Positions 1 through 5,072 of a stretch of 9,941 bases of DNA are shown here, in pieces (the first letter of the stretch is position 1; every line of letters starts with the position of its first letter). The notes beneath the pieces were generated by a model. The model made no database searches. It worked only from the letters and a program-made list of their open reading frames with translations, and was not told the origin of the DNA. The stretch covers positions 1 through 9,941 of the forward strand of contig SFRL01000075.1 of the NCBI GenBank assembly GCA_004562765.1, given 5' to 3'. Origin of the DNA: a bacterium. Its GTDB lineage: Bacteria; Bacillota; Clostridia; Lachnospirales; Lachnospiraceae. A program made the translations under genes and the position numbers.

Positions 1-1
1 T

Positions 2-130
2 CTGGTGTTGGCGATCGCGGCAGCTGTCTGGGGCGGCGTACATTATGTGATGGGTGTACGTTCCGGAGAACAGCTGCAGAACGGTGTAGAGCTGGTCAGC
101 AACCTGAAAGAGACTGTTTGTCGTGGGTAG
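2..130 (+). CDS. 3' end of an unidentified membrane protein gene (partial)
   Basis: The frame beginning at base 2 is open from the window edge to a TAG at 128-130 and gives 42 residues. It starts with a hydrophobic stretch (LVLAIAAAVWGGVHYVMGV) that looks like one membrane helix, followed by a short polar tail (RSGEQLQNG...NLKETVCRG) rich in charged and amide residues. A protein ending in one helix plus a short tail could be a C-terminally anchored or multi-pass membrane protein. The stop overlaps the GTG start of the spoVAA-like gene by 8 bases, so the two are probably translationally coupled in one operon. I do not recognise the family. It does not resemble the N-terminal domain of SpoVAA, which is soluble. 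Confidence 0.55.
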   Translation: MVLAIAAAVWGGVHYVMGVRSGEQLQNGVELVSNLKETVCRG

Positions 131-530
131 ATATTTAAAGAGTGCGCTCATCGGGATCGTGATTTTTTTCGGTTCCGGTTTTTCCATCATGGCGTTCCAC
201 AATGACATCGGGCTCGTGGACCTGTTTGCGCAGATCTATACGCAGGTCATCGGATACGCGCCGGACAGTATCGGTGGTCTGGAGGTCGGATATTCGATCG
301 GGCTTGCGGCGGGAATCCTCATTTTTTTCAATCATTTCAGCTTAATAAAAAAAGAGAATGATCCCACACCGCTGCAGGTGGAGGTGAGCAAATACGAGCA
401 GGATGTGGAGGACACCATCGAGCGCATCCGCCAGAAGGAGCAGCAGAATCAACAAGGAAACCAGCGGGAGACCGGAGGCGAAGAACCGGGCGGAAGTTCA
501 AATGAGAGCACACAGGAGAAGCAAAAATGA
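123..530 (+). CDS. spoVAA: Stage V sporulation protein AA (SpoVAA), short form
   Basis: SpoVAA is an inner-membrane component of the SpoVA complex, which moves Ca-dipicolinic acid into the forespore and out again at germination. The 135 residues match the C-terminal half of the family: helix 1 (about 8-25) followed by SIMAFHND, helix 2 (about 56-72, GYSIGLAAGILIFFNHF), then the hallmark DPTPLQVEVSKYEQDV at 80-95. A Gln/Glu-rich low-complexity tail (about 105-135) follows. B. subtilis SpoVAA, as I recall it, is about 206 residues with a soluble N-terminal domain before helix 1. That domain is absent: this frame is blocked by stops at 48-50, 87-89 and 105-107. The start is taken as GTG 123, with a weak GAAAGAG about 10 bases upstream. 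The stop overlaps spoVAB by ATGA. Identity is fairly secure; whether the gene is naturally short or truncated is open. Confidence 0.85.
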   Translation: MGRYLKSALIGIVIFFGSGFSIMAFHNDIGLVDLFAQIYTQVIGYAPDSIGGLEVGYSIGLAAGILIFFNHFSLIKKENDPTPLQVEVSKYEQDVEDTIERIRQKEQQNQQGNQRETGGEEPGGSSNESTQEKQK

Positions 531-964
531 GTGGATCACAGATACTGACATGGATCGCCTGGCTGTTACTTGGCATTACTGCGGGGGCAGCGATCTCCGG
601 CGGTGTCCTTGCGTTTCTCATGAAGATCGGCATCTACCCGCGGATGATCGGCAGCAGCCATACCGTACGCCTGTTGAAATTCTACGAGTGGATGATCATT
701 CTCGGCATCATCTGCAGCGGTATTTACTCGGAGTATCCGGATCTGACACTGCATGTGGGCTACTGGTTTGTTATTCTTTGGGGGCTTTGTGCCGGCATGT
801 TTGTGGGGTGTGTCTCCGCAGCGCTCGCCGAGGTGCTGAACGTATTTCCGGTGCTGTTTCGAAGATTGAAGGTGAAAAGTGGGATGTCCTTTTATATGGT
901 GATGATGGCGCTCGGAAAAATGTCCGGCGCTTTCTGGTATTTCTTTCATGGGCTGGAGCCGTAG
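527..964 (+). CDS. spoVAB: Stage V sporulation protein AB (SpoVAB)
   Basis: This is a small polytopic membrane protein of the SpoVA dipicolinic-acid channel in the forespore/spore inner membrane. The 145 residues contain about four helices (roughly 8-30, 55-67, 76-97 and 123-140). Family signatures are the Gly-rich first helix followed by IGIYPRM (35-40), the YEW near 53-55, the strongly conserved AALAEVLNVFPVLFRRL (98-114), and the closing MALGKMSGAFWYFF (127-140). Length is close to the usual 140 or so. The ATG overlaps the spoVAA stop (ATGA), so the two genes are translationally coupled. A terminator overlaps the stop codon, so spoVAC-AD-AE do not follow as they would in the Bacillus operon. 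Confidence 0.92.
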   Translation: MSGSQILTWIAWLLLGITAGAAISGGVLAFLMKIGIYPRMIGSSHTVRLLKFYEWMIILGIICSGIYSEYPDLTLHVGYWFVILWGLCAGMFVGCVSAALAEVLNVFPVLFRRLKVKSGMSFYMVMMALGKMSGAFWYFFHGLEP

Positions 965-978
965 GCTCCGGCTTTTTT
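951..978 (+). terminator. Rho-independent terminator of spoVAA-spoVAB
   Basis: GGCTGGAGCC (951-960) pairs with GGCTCCGGCT (964-973) around a GTA loop. This gives a 10-bp stem with six perfect GC-rich pairs at the top and two G-U pairs lower down, followed by six T. The hairpin contains the last codons and stop of spoVAB. Confidence 0.88.
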
Positions 979-1046
979 GTTGCCAAATCTATAAAAATGA
1001 CACATTCCCCTATGAAAAATGCCTATAAGAACTCTATCAGACAATA

Positions 1047-1052
1047 TATAAT
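1047..1052 (+). promoter_or_regulatory. Possible -10 box for the liaF-like/DUF4097 operon
   Basis: A perfect TATAAT stands 41 bases before the ATG of the liaF-like gene, in the gap after the spoVAB terminator. No good -35 box is seen at 16-18 bases upstream, which would fit an activator-dependent promoter, but this is weak support. The gene has a strong ribosome binding site, AGGAGGG (1079-1085). Confidence 0.35.
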
Positions 1053-1093
1053 GATCACAGTTGATAAAGAATTGAAACAGGAGGGAACATTCT

Positions 1094-1777
1094 ATGAAAA
1101 AAACAAGTCAGGTAATATGGGGGATCATTTTGATCGGTATTGGCACGGTGTGGGCGTTGAATGCTTTTGGCCTGACAGACATCGATCTGTTTTTTGACGG
1201 ATGGTGGACTTTATTTATTATTATTCCCAGCATTGTGGGATTGTTTTCCAATCATGACAAAATGGGAAATCTCATTGGTCTTTGCATCGGTGTTTTTTTG
1301 TTACTCTGTTGTCAGGACATTATTGGTTTTGGCATGATCTGGAAGCTGGCATTTCCGGTGATCATTGTGTTTGTGGGAATTAAGATGATCGTAGGAAGTA
1401 TGTGGAATGCAAATCAAATTGAAAGTCTGAAACAGATCCAGACGGAAAGCGGAAACGTTGTCAGCAAAGCGACTGTATTTTCCGGTGAGACATTGGATTT
1501 TTCCGGCGAGGTGTTTCAAGGCGCACAGCTGAATGCAGTGTTCGGAGGTCTTAAATGTGACCTGAGAAGAGCACAGATCGATCAGGATTGTCTGATCGAT
1601 GCGTCTGCAATATTTGGTGGCATTGATATTTATGTTCCGACCAATGTGAATGTCAAAGTATCATCCAATTCCGTTTTTGGAGGAGTGACGAACAAGGCAC
1701 CTTATTTCCATGATGAGAACGCACCTACGATCTATATCAAGGGGAATTGTATGTTTGGAGGTGTTGATGTCAAATGA
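1094..1777 (+). CDS. LiaF-like cell-envelope stress membrane protein
   Basis: The 227-residue protein has four predicted membrane helices (about 7-25, 37-51, 57-73 and 83-101), then a soluble C-terminal domain of about 120 residues. The C-terminal part has four FGG motifs (150-152, 174-176, 195-197, 221-223) spaced along short beta strands, typical of the LiaF/VraT C-terminal family (cell-wall-active antibiotics response proteins). In Bacillus, LiaF inhibits the LiaS sensor kinase and keeps the envelope-stress response off. No liaR or liaS is present in the window, so a direct anti-kinase role is only inferred. A strong AGGAGGG lies 8 bases before the ATG. The stop overlaps the DUF4097 start (ATGA), so the two products are probably made together and may work as a pair. 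Confidence 0.82.
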   Translation: MKKTSQVIWGIILIGIGTVWALNAFGLTDIDLFFDGWWTLFIIIPSIVGLFSNHDKMGNLIGLCIGVFLLLCCQDIIGFGMIWKLAFPVIIVFVGIKMIVGSMWNANQIESLKQIQTESGNVVSKATVFSGETLDFSGEVFQGAQLNAVFGGLKCDLRRAQIDQDCLIDASAIFGGIDIYVPTNVNVKVSSNSVFGGVTNKAPYFHDENAPTIYIKGNCMFGGVDVK

Positions 1778-2586
1778 CAGATTTTCAGAGAATCATTAAA
1801 TATTGCGCCATAGCATTTGGCGTATTTCTTACCGTATCCATCATTGGAGGAATCTGCGGTGCACTTGGTATGGTTGCCGTATTTTTCGACGGAGACCGGA
1901 CTGCTGCAGGGGAGATGAAGACTTATACAGTCGGTGATGAGATTGAGAACCTGTACATAGAGGTGAGCGCAGCAGAAATAGAGATCATTTCCGGTGAAAA
2001 GTTTTCAGTGGATAGTAATCACAAATACCTCTCCGTTGAGGAAGATAACAATACATTGAGGATTACCGAAGAAAAAAAGATATTTGGTGTATCATCGAAA
2101 GGGGTCAGCGTGGTGCTGACGATACCGGAGGATCATGTATTCGAGGACGCTGACATTGCTGCAGGTGCCGGAAAGGTTCATATCGACACGCTTTCAACGA
2201 ATACATTAATGCTGGATCTGGGAGCAGGGAAATCGACGATTGATGATCTGAATGTCATGACCCGGGCGTGTATCAATGGAGATACCGGAAAGGTAAAGAT
2301 CAAAAACAGCAGGATCAATGATCTGGACATGGATGTTGGCGTAGGAAAGCTTACAATGACTTCGGCACTTACCGGAACATGCAAGGTGGATTACGGAATC
2401 GGAAAGGCAGAACTGACACTGGTGGGAAACAAAGAGGATTATCAGATCAAACTGGATAAAGGTGTGGGAGAAGCGACACTGGACGGCAAACGTATGAATG
2501 ACGGCAGCGTATACGGAGGCGGTCACAATCGTATCGATATTGACGGTGGTGTCGGATCTATCCAAATTGAGTTTGAAGAGGAGTAA
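1774..2586 (+). CDS. DUF4097-type membrane-anchored beta-repeat protein
   Basis: The 270-residue protein has one long hydrophobic segment near its N-terminus (about 9-38) and then a domain of repeating short beta strands with Gly-rich turns (AAGAGKVHI, LDLGAGKSTI, GDTGKVKI, VGVGKLTM, YGIGKAEL, KGVGEATL, DGGVGSIQI). This pattern is characteristic of DUF4097 / DUF4098-like putative adhesin domains that fold as a beta-solenoid. Such proteins are often encoded next to LiaF-like or PspC-like envelope-stress proteins, as here. The orientation is probably N-in with the solenoid outside, but the sequence does not prove it. Translation is coupled to the liaF-like gene by a 4-base overlap. Molecular function is unknown. 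Confidence 0.8.
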   Translation: MTDFQRIIKYCAIAFGVFLTVSIIGGICGALGMVAVFFDGDRTAAGEMKTYTVGDEIENLYIEVSAAEIEIISGEKFSVDSNHKYLSVEEDNNTLRITEEKKIFGVSSKGVSVVLTIPEDHVFEDADIAAGAGKVHIDTLSTNTLMLDLGAGKSTIDDLNVMTRACINGDTGKVKIKNSRINDLDMDVGVGKLTMTSALTGTCKVDYGIGKAELTLVGNKEDYQIKLDKGVGEATLDGKRMNDGSVYGGGHNRIDIDGGVGSIQIEFEEE

Positions 2587-2630
2587 ATGACAAGCGTCAC
2601 ATTTGCGGAGTAGAAATATATTTTGAAATA

Positions 2631-2671
2631 TGAAATAAGAAAATTGAAATAAGAAAATTGAAATAGGAAAT
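2631..2671 (+). repeat. 14-bp tandem repeat, about three copies
   Basis: TGAAATAAGAAAAT occurs at 2631-2644 and again exactly at 2645-2658, followed by a degenerate copy (TGAAATAGGAAAT) at 2659-2671. A further partial TTGAAATA lies at 2623-2630. The copies place a TTGAAA every 14 bases; the last of them (2658-2663) is the -35 box of the promoter that follows. Confidence 0.85.
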
Positions 2672-2686
2672 CCCCCGTGCTATACT
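2658..2686 (+). promoter_or_regulatory. Sigma-A-type promoter of the 108-aa protein gene
   Basis: TTGAAA (2658-2663), a 17-base spacer and TATACT (2681-2686) make a near-consensus housekeeping promoter, with a start expected near 2692-2695. The leader would be about 70 nt. The left arm of the inverted repeat at 2670-2755 lies inside the spacer. Confidence 0.65.
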
Positions 2687-2755
2687 ACACAGTAGTAAAT
2701 CGGGCATCAGGACTCCGTCACCTGCGGTGCCACCTCATGCCAATACACGGGGGAT
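2670..2755 (+). promoter_or_regulatory. Long inverted repeat and leader hairpin around promoter and RBS
   Basis: ATCCCCCGTG (2670-2679) and CACGGGGGAT (2746-2755) are perfect 10-bp inverted arms. The right arm contains the GGGGG that serves as the ribosome binding site for the ATG at 2762. Between the arms lie TACTAC-aca-GTAGTA (2683-2697) and a larger hairpin at 2703-2741. In that hairpin GGCAT pairs with ATGCC, AGG (2709-2711) with CCT (2733-2735), and CACC (2719-2722) with GGTG (2726-2729) over a TGC loop. It looks like a folded regulatory leader. I could not match it to a known riboswitch class. Confidence 0.6.
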
Positions 2756-2761
2756 ATCTTT

Positions 2762-3088
2762 ATGCATGTAGAATTGACAAGACAAAGTGTCGTGATCAAA
2801 TGCAATCTTGAGGCATCGATCATGACCGGCAATTACGAACTGTACTATGCTGCCGGATTATTGGGCAAACTCATGGGTCGTGAGATCCCAGCGGATATTC
2901 GGCCAGAAGCGCTGCATGATCTCGTACATGAGTGGCTGGAGAGCTTTACGCCCGCCGACGGCCATGAAAAGCATCTCGCCCACATGCTCAAATATTACCA
3001 TCCCGATCCCGAACGCTATGACGAACAGATGGCAGAGCTGCTGCAGATGGGTCTGCATGAGCAGCGCATGTGGGAGAGGTTTGTTTAG
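2762..3088 (+). CDS. Hypothetical 108-aa soluble protein
   Basis: I do not recognise this protein. It is acidic and mostly helical, with many His, Glu and Met residues, no membrane helix and no signal peptide. His residues cluster at about 57-85 (DLVHEWLE, DGHEKHLAHMLKYYHPDPERYDEQMAELL). It starts at ATG 2762 with GGGGG (2749-2753) 8 bases upstream, behind its own promoter and a structured leader. It ends 3 bases before the stop of the convergent EF-hand gene. The promoter, RBS and ordinary amino-acid composition make it a likely real gene. A metal-binding role could be guessed from the His content but is not supported further. Confidence 0.65.
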   Translation: MHVELTRQSVVIKCNLEASIMTGNYELYYAAGLLGKLMGREIPADIRPEALHDLVHEWLESFTPADGHEKHLAHMLKYYHPDPERYDEQMAELLQMGLHEQRMWERFV

Positions 3089-3091
3089 CAA

Positions 3092-4129
3092 CTATGTTGC
3101 CAGGTCTAATTGCTGAATGGTTCCGACACCACCGTTTTCATATAAAAACATCCCGGTCTGACGAACCATCGCATTTACTTCATTATGTGCATTGTTCATG
3201 GAAAACGGTGTGTTCTGTGCACCGAGATAGATGGCACCTACACCGGCCTTTCCAAGTCCTACCAGCTGGTCATTTCCGCTAGCGTCTTTGCTCCATATGA
3301 GCAGCTTGTCAAAGATATCATCTGCTTCATCGATCCAGCCGTTTCCATCGCTATCGTACTTTGCCAGATCGGCAAAACCGTCTCCGTTTAAAGCACCAAA
3401 CAATTCGCTGCCGTCATTGATCTGACCATCACCGTTTTTATCCAGAGCCAGAAAACCGCTTCCGGCACCAAGCCTGGAGATCGCTTCGTCGTGGCCGTCC
3501 GCATCCAGATCGAAAAAGAATTTCTGATCTTTTACATCCGCAGCGGGCGCGTCCAGATTGATGACGAGTGGGTCCATCAGCCGCGGCGTGCCAAAATCAA
3601 TGGTCTGTGAGGTGTACTGCGTGAAAGAGCGGCTCATGGTGAGCTCCACATTGAAACTGATCTCACGTCCATCAGAGGTCTTGACGACACCATCCGTAGA
3701 AAAAGAGGTCGTCTCATTTTCTTCATAATAGAATTCCGCGGTGTACTGCCCGCCCGAGGGCTGGCTGATGCCGGAGATCTGCGAGAGCGCAGAACTTCCG
3801 GAGCGTGTGTCCTTTCCCAACAGCAGATTCAACAGATAATTCAAGGTCTGCTCTCGTATCTTTACCAGATTCTGCAGACTGTCTGAGCGGCTTATACGTT
3901 GCATGCCGTTGACGTTCTGACCGGATTTAAAGCGGTCGAACAGGTCTTCCGAAAAACTGTTGCCACCAGATTTTCCACCGTAAATGGCATGCTGTGACTG
4001 CGCAGATGCCGTGTCGCTTGTGGCGGTTAAAGACTTTTTTCCCCAGGTCACCAAGGACTGTGAGGAGGCTGAGCGGGAAGAAAAATTCCGCCTTCCCGAC
4101 ATGCTGATATTGCTTGACTGAATAATCAA
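3092..4129 (-). CDS. EF-hand-like calcium-binding protein
   Basis: The 345-residue protein has no signal peptide or membrane helix. Its first 65 or so residues are Ser/Gln-rich and probably disordered, and a helical stretch is seen at about 80-106. The C-terminal third carries Ca-binding-type Asp loops: DLDADGHDE (207-215), DKNGDGQINDGSELFG (230-245) and DSDGNGWIDEAD (259-270). The order FFDLDxDG...LDKNGDGxIxDGSELFG...DxDGNGxID...LxIW is a known module in large bacterial calcium-binding proteins, here in a small protein. The start is taken as TTG 4129, where GGGAG sits 8 bases upstream. An in-frame ATG 60 bases upstream (4189) lacks an obvious RBS, and the next internal ATG is at MSGRRN. The role is unknown; calcium binding is inferred from the motifs. 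Confidence 0.78.
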   Translation of the reverse strand: MIIQSSNISMSGRRNFSSRSASSQSLVTWGKKSLTATSDTASAQSQHAIYGGKSGGNSFSEDLFDRFKSGQNVNGMQRISRSDSLQNLVKIREQTLNYLLNLLLGKDTRSGSSALSQISGISQPSGGQYTAEFYYEENETTSFSTDGVVKTSDGREISFNVELTMSRSFTQYTSQTIDFGTPRLMDPLVINLDAPAADVKDQKFFFDLDADGHDEAISRLGAGSGFLALDKNGDGQINDGSELFGALNGDGFADLAKYDSDGNGWIDEADDIFDKLLIWSKDASGNDQLVGLGKAGVGAIYLGAQNTPFSMNNAHNEVNAMVRQTGMFLYENGGVGTIQQLDLAT

Positions 4130-4208
4130 AACATCACTCCCTTTATAGAAGGATACCTTTATTATTCTGATTGTTTCCCTACAAAGCAAAATAAAAGAAC
4201 CATAAAAA

Positions 4209-4235
4209 GATTTAGAAATCTCCCTTTTCTAAATC
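4209..4235 (-). promoter_or_regulatory. Perfect 10-bp inverted repeat upstream of the EF-hand gene
   Basis: GATTTAGAAA (4209-4218) and TTTCTAAATC (4226-4235) are perfect arms around 7 bases. Read on the minus strand, the hairpin is followed by TTTTTATGG and carries AGGGAG in its loop. It lies about 80 bases before the TTG start of the EF-hand gene, so it could be a leader terminator (attenuator) or an operator. It could also simply separate the divergent spoVAC side. No clear minus-strand promoter was identified. Confidence 0.45.
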
Positions 4236-4319
4236 AGTTTACCGTCCCTGGTTTATCCTTGTTTTTTGTTATCCGGATGTAACATATATCGGAAGAAAGC
4301 AGAAAAAGTTTAGCGTGCA

Positions 4320-4349
4320 TGTATAATACCGGTAAAAATCGGCACAATA
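4320..4349 (+). promoter_or_regulatory. Sigma-G-like promoter of spoVAC
   Basis: TGTATA (4320-4325), 17 bases and CACAATA (4343-4349) resemble the forespore sigma-G consensus (TGNATA, 17-18 bases, CATNNTA) with one -10 mismatch. spoVA genes are sigma-G controlled in Bacillus. A TATAAT at 4322-4327 overlaps but lacks a -35 partner. The transcript would begin near 4356, giving a leader of about 75 nt. Confidence 0.4.
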
Positions 4350-4388
4350 TCATCAGATCATTATAAAATCAGGAAATATCGCTGCAGG

Positions 4389-4433
4389 TATCGCATCCGG
4401 ATGGCGGTGTTTCCGTGACAGGGAGATGCGATA
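4389..4433 (+). promoter_or_regulatory. Hairpin over the spoVAC ribosome binding site
   Basis: TATCGCATC (4389-4397) pairs perfectly with GATGCGATA (4425-4433). The right arm covers the last base of the GGGAG Shine-Dalgarno (4421-4425), the whole spacer and the A of the ATG. The rest of GGGAG sits in the 27-nt loop. Such a structure would limit ribosome access to spoVAC. Confidence 0.5.
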
Positions 4434-4909
4434 TGATGAAAAATGACACGCTGCCGCCGGAAAAACAGAGGCAGCAACAGGAATATAACGATTACGTGAA
4501 ACAGGTGACACCGACCTACAGCCTGTGGGGAAACATGGCAAAGGCATTTGTTGTAGGTGGTGTGATCTGCTGTATCGGACAGGGGATCATAAACGCGGCA
4601 AAGGCGATGGGCGCGGATGAGGAGATGGCACCGATGTGGTGTACACTGATCCTCGTGTTTTTGAGTGTGCTTCTGACAGGCCTCAACATTTATCCGACTT
4701 TTGCTAAGTGGGGCGGTGCCGGGGCACTGGTGCCGATCACCGGTTTTGCCAACAGCGTGGCAGCTCCGGCGATCGAGTTTCGTGGCAGCGAGGGCAATGT
4801 ATTCGGCTGCGGAGCAAAGATCTTTACGATCTGCGGACCGGTCATTTTGTACGGCATCTTTACAAGCTGGCTACTGGGGCTGATCTATTGGCTCTGGGGT
4901 ATGTTTTAG
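4433..4909 (+). CDS. spoVAC: Stage V sporulation protein AC (SpoVAC)
   Basis: SpoVAC is the membrane protein of the SpoVA complex that behaves as a mechanosensitive channel in Bacillus and carries dipicolinic acid across the spore inner membrane. The 158 residues begin with a polar Gln-rich segment, then AFVVGGVICCIGQGII (about 38-53), a second helix (about 69-85), the conserved KWGGAGALVPITGFANSV (92-109), AAPAIEFR, and VFGCGAKIFTICGPVILYGI (123-142) leading to the last helix. Length and motif order fit the family well. ATG 4433 is chosen because GGGAG lies 7 bases upstream; a GTG at 4415 lies in frame but before that RBS. The gene stands alone: a terminator follows within 10 bases, and spoVAD/spoVAE are not adjacent. 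Confidence 0.95.
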   Translation: MMKNDTLPPEKQRQQQEYNDYVKQVTPTYSLWGNMAKAFVVGGVICCIGQGIINAAKAMGADEEMAPMWCTLILVFLSVLLTGLNIYPTFAKWGGAGALVPITGFANSVAAPAIEFRGSEGNVFGCGAKIFTICGPVILYGIFTSWLLGLIYWLWGMF

Positions 4910-4911
4910 GC

Positions 4912-4963
4912 ATGAAAACACCGCTTGCACGTTCCTGAAAGGAAAAGCAAGCGGTTCATTTTT
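4912..4963 (+). terminator. Hairpin terminator of spoVAC; copy 1 of a 51-bp repeat
   Basis: ACCGCTTGC pairs with GCAAGCGGT as a 9-bp outer stem (4920-4955). An inner TTCCT-gaa-AGGAA stem sits above a small internal loop, and the whole is followed by TTCATTTTT. It starts right after the spoVAC stop. The block 4912-4962 recurs at 9045-9095 with one mismatch (C4919 against A9052). Confidence 0.85.
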
Positions 4964-4998
4964 GAAAAAAATACTATCTTCTGTCGATGTTTTCAGTA

Positions 4999-5004
4999 TA
5001 TAAT
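4999..5004 (+). promoter_or_regulatory. Possible -10 box for the calpain/GNAT operon
   Basis: TATAAT lies 69 bases before the ATG at 5073, inside the gap after the spoVAC terminator, where a promoter for this operon would be expected. No convincing -35 box is placed 16-18 bases upstream, so the promoter may be weak or activator-dependent. Confidence 0.35.
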
Positions 5005-5072
5005 GAATGTAAAAAAAGAGGATGCAATGCTTCTGAGTGATTTGCCGCAACATTGATAAGAGGAGGATTCTA

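Noticed and set aside
2..130. The upstream partial gene as the missing N-terminal half of SpoVAA
   Set aside because: It is hydrophobic in its first half and lacks resemblance to the soluble SpoVAA N-terminal domain, so a simple frameshift does not explain it.
403..1197. 264-residue open frame on the plus strand across spoVAA, spoVAB and the liaF start
   Set aside because: It overlaps two well-supported sporulation genes and a terminator, and its sequence (Arg/Cys/His-rich) looks like an out-of-frame translation.
2670..2760. T-box-like motif on the minus strand (AGGTGGCACCGC, complement of about 2724-2735)
   Set aside because: A T-box would need a long Stem I region upstream on the minus strand, which here is the coding sequence of the 108-aa protein. 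No aminoacyl-tRNA-related gene follows, and there is no terminator with a T tract. The match is better explained by the plus-strand hairpin.
4271..4402. ATCCGGAT palindromes at 4271-4278 and 4395-4402 as operator pair
   Set aside because: Eight-base palindromes like this also occur within coding sequence here (a TATCCGGATCTG near 734-745), and nothing else ties the two sites together.
4912..4938. Tiny ORF in both 51-bp repeats (MKTPLARS and MKKPLARS)
   Set aside because: It is eight codons, has no ribosome binding site, and falls inside the terminator stem. Its conservation follows from the repeat itself.
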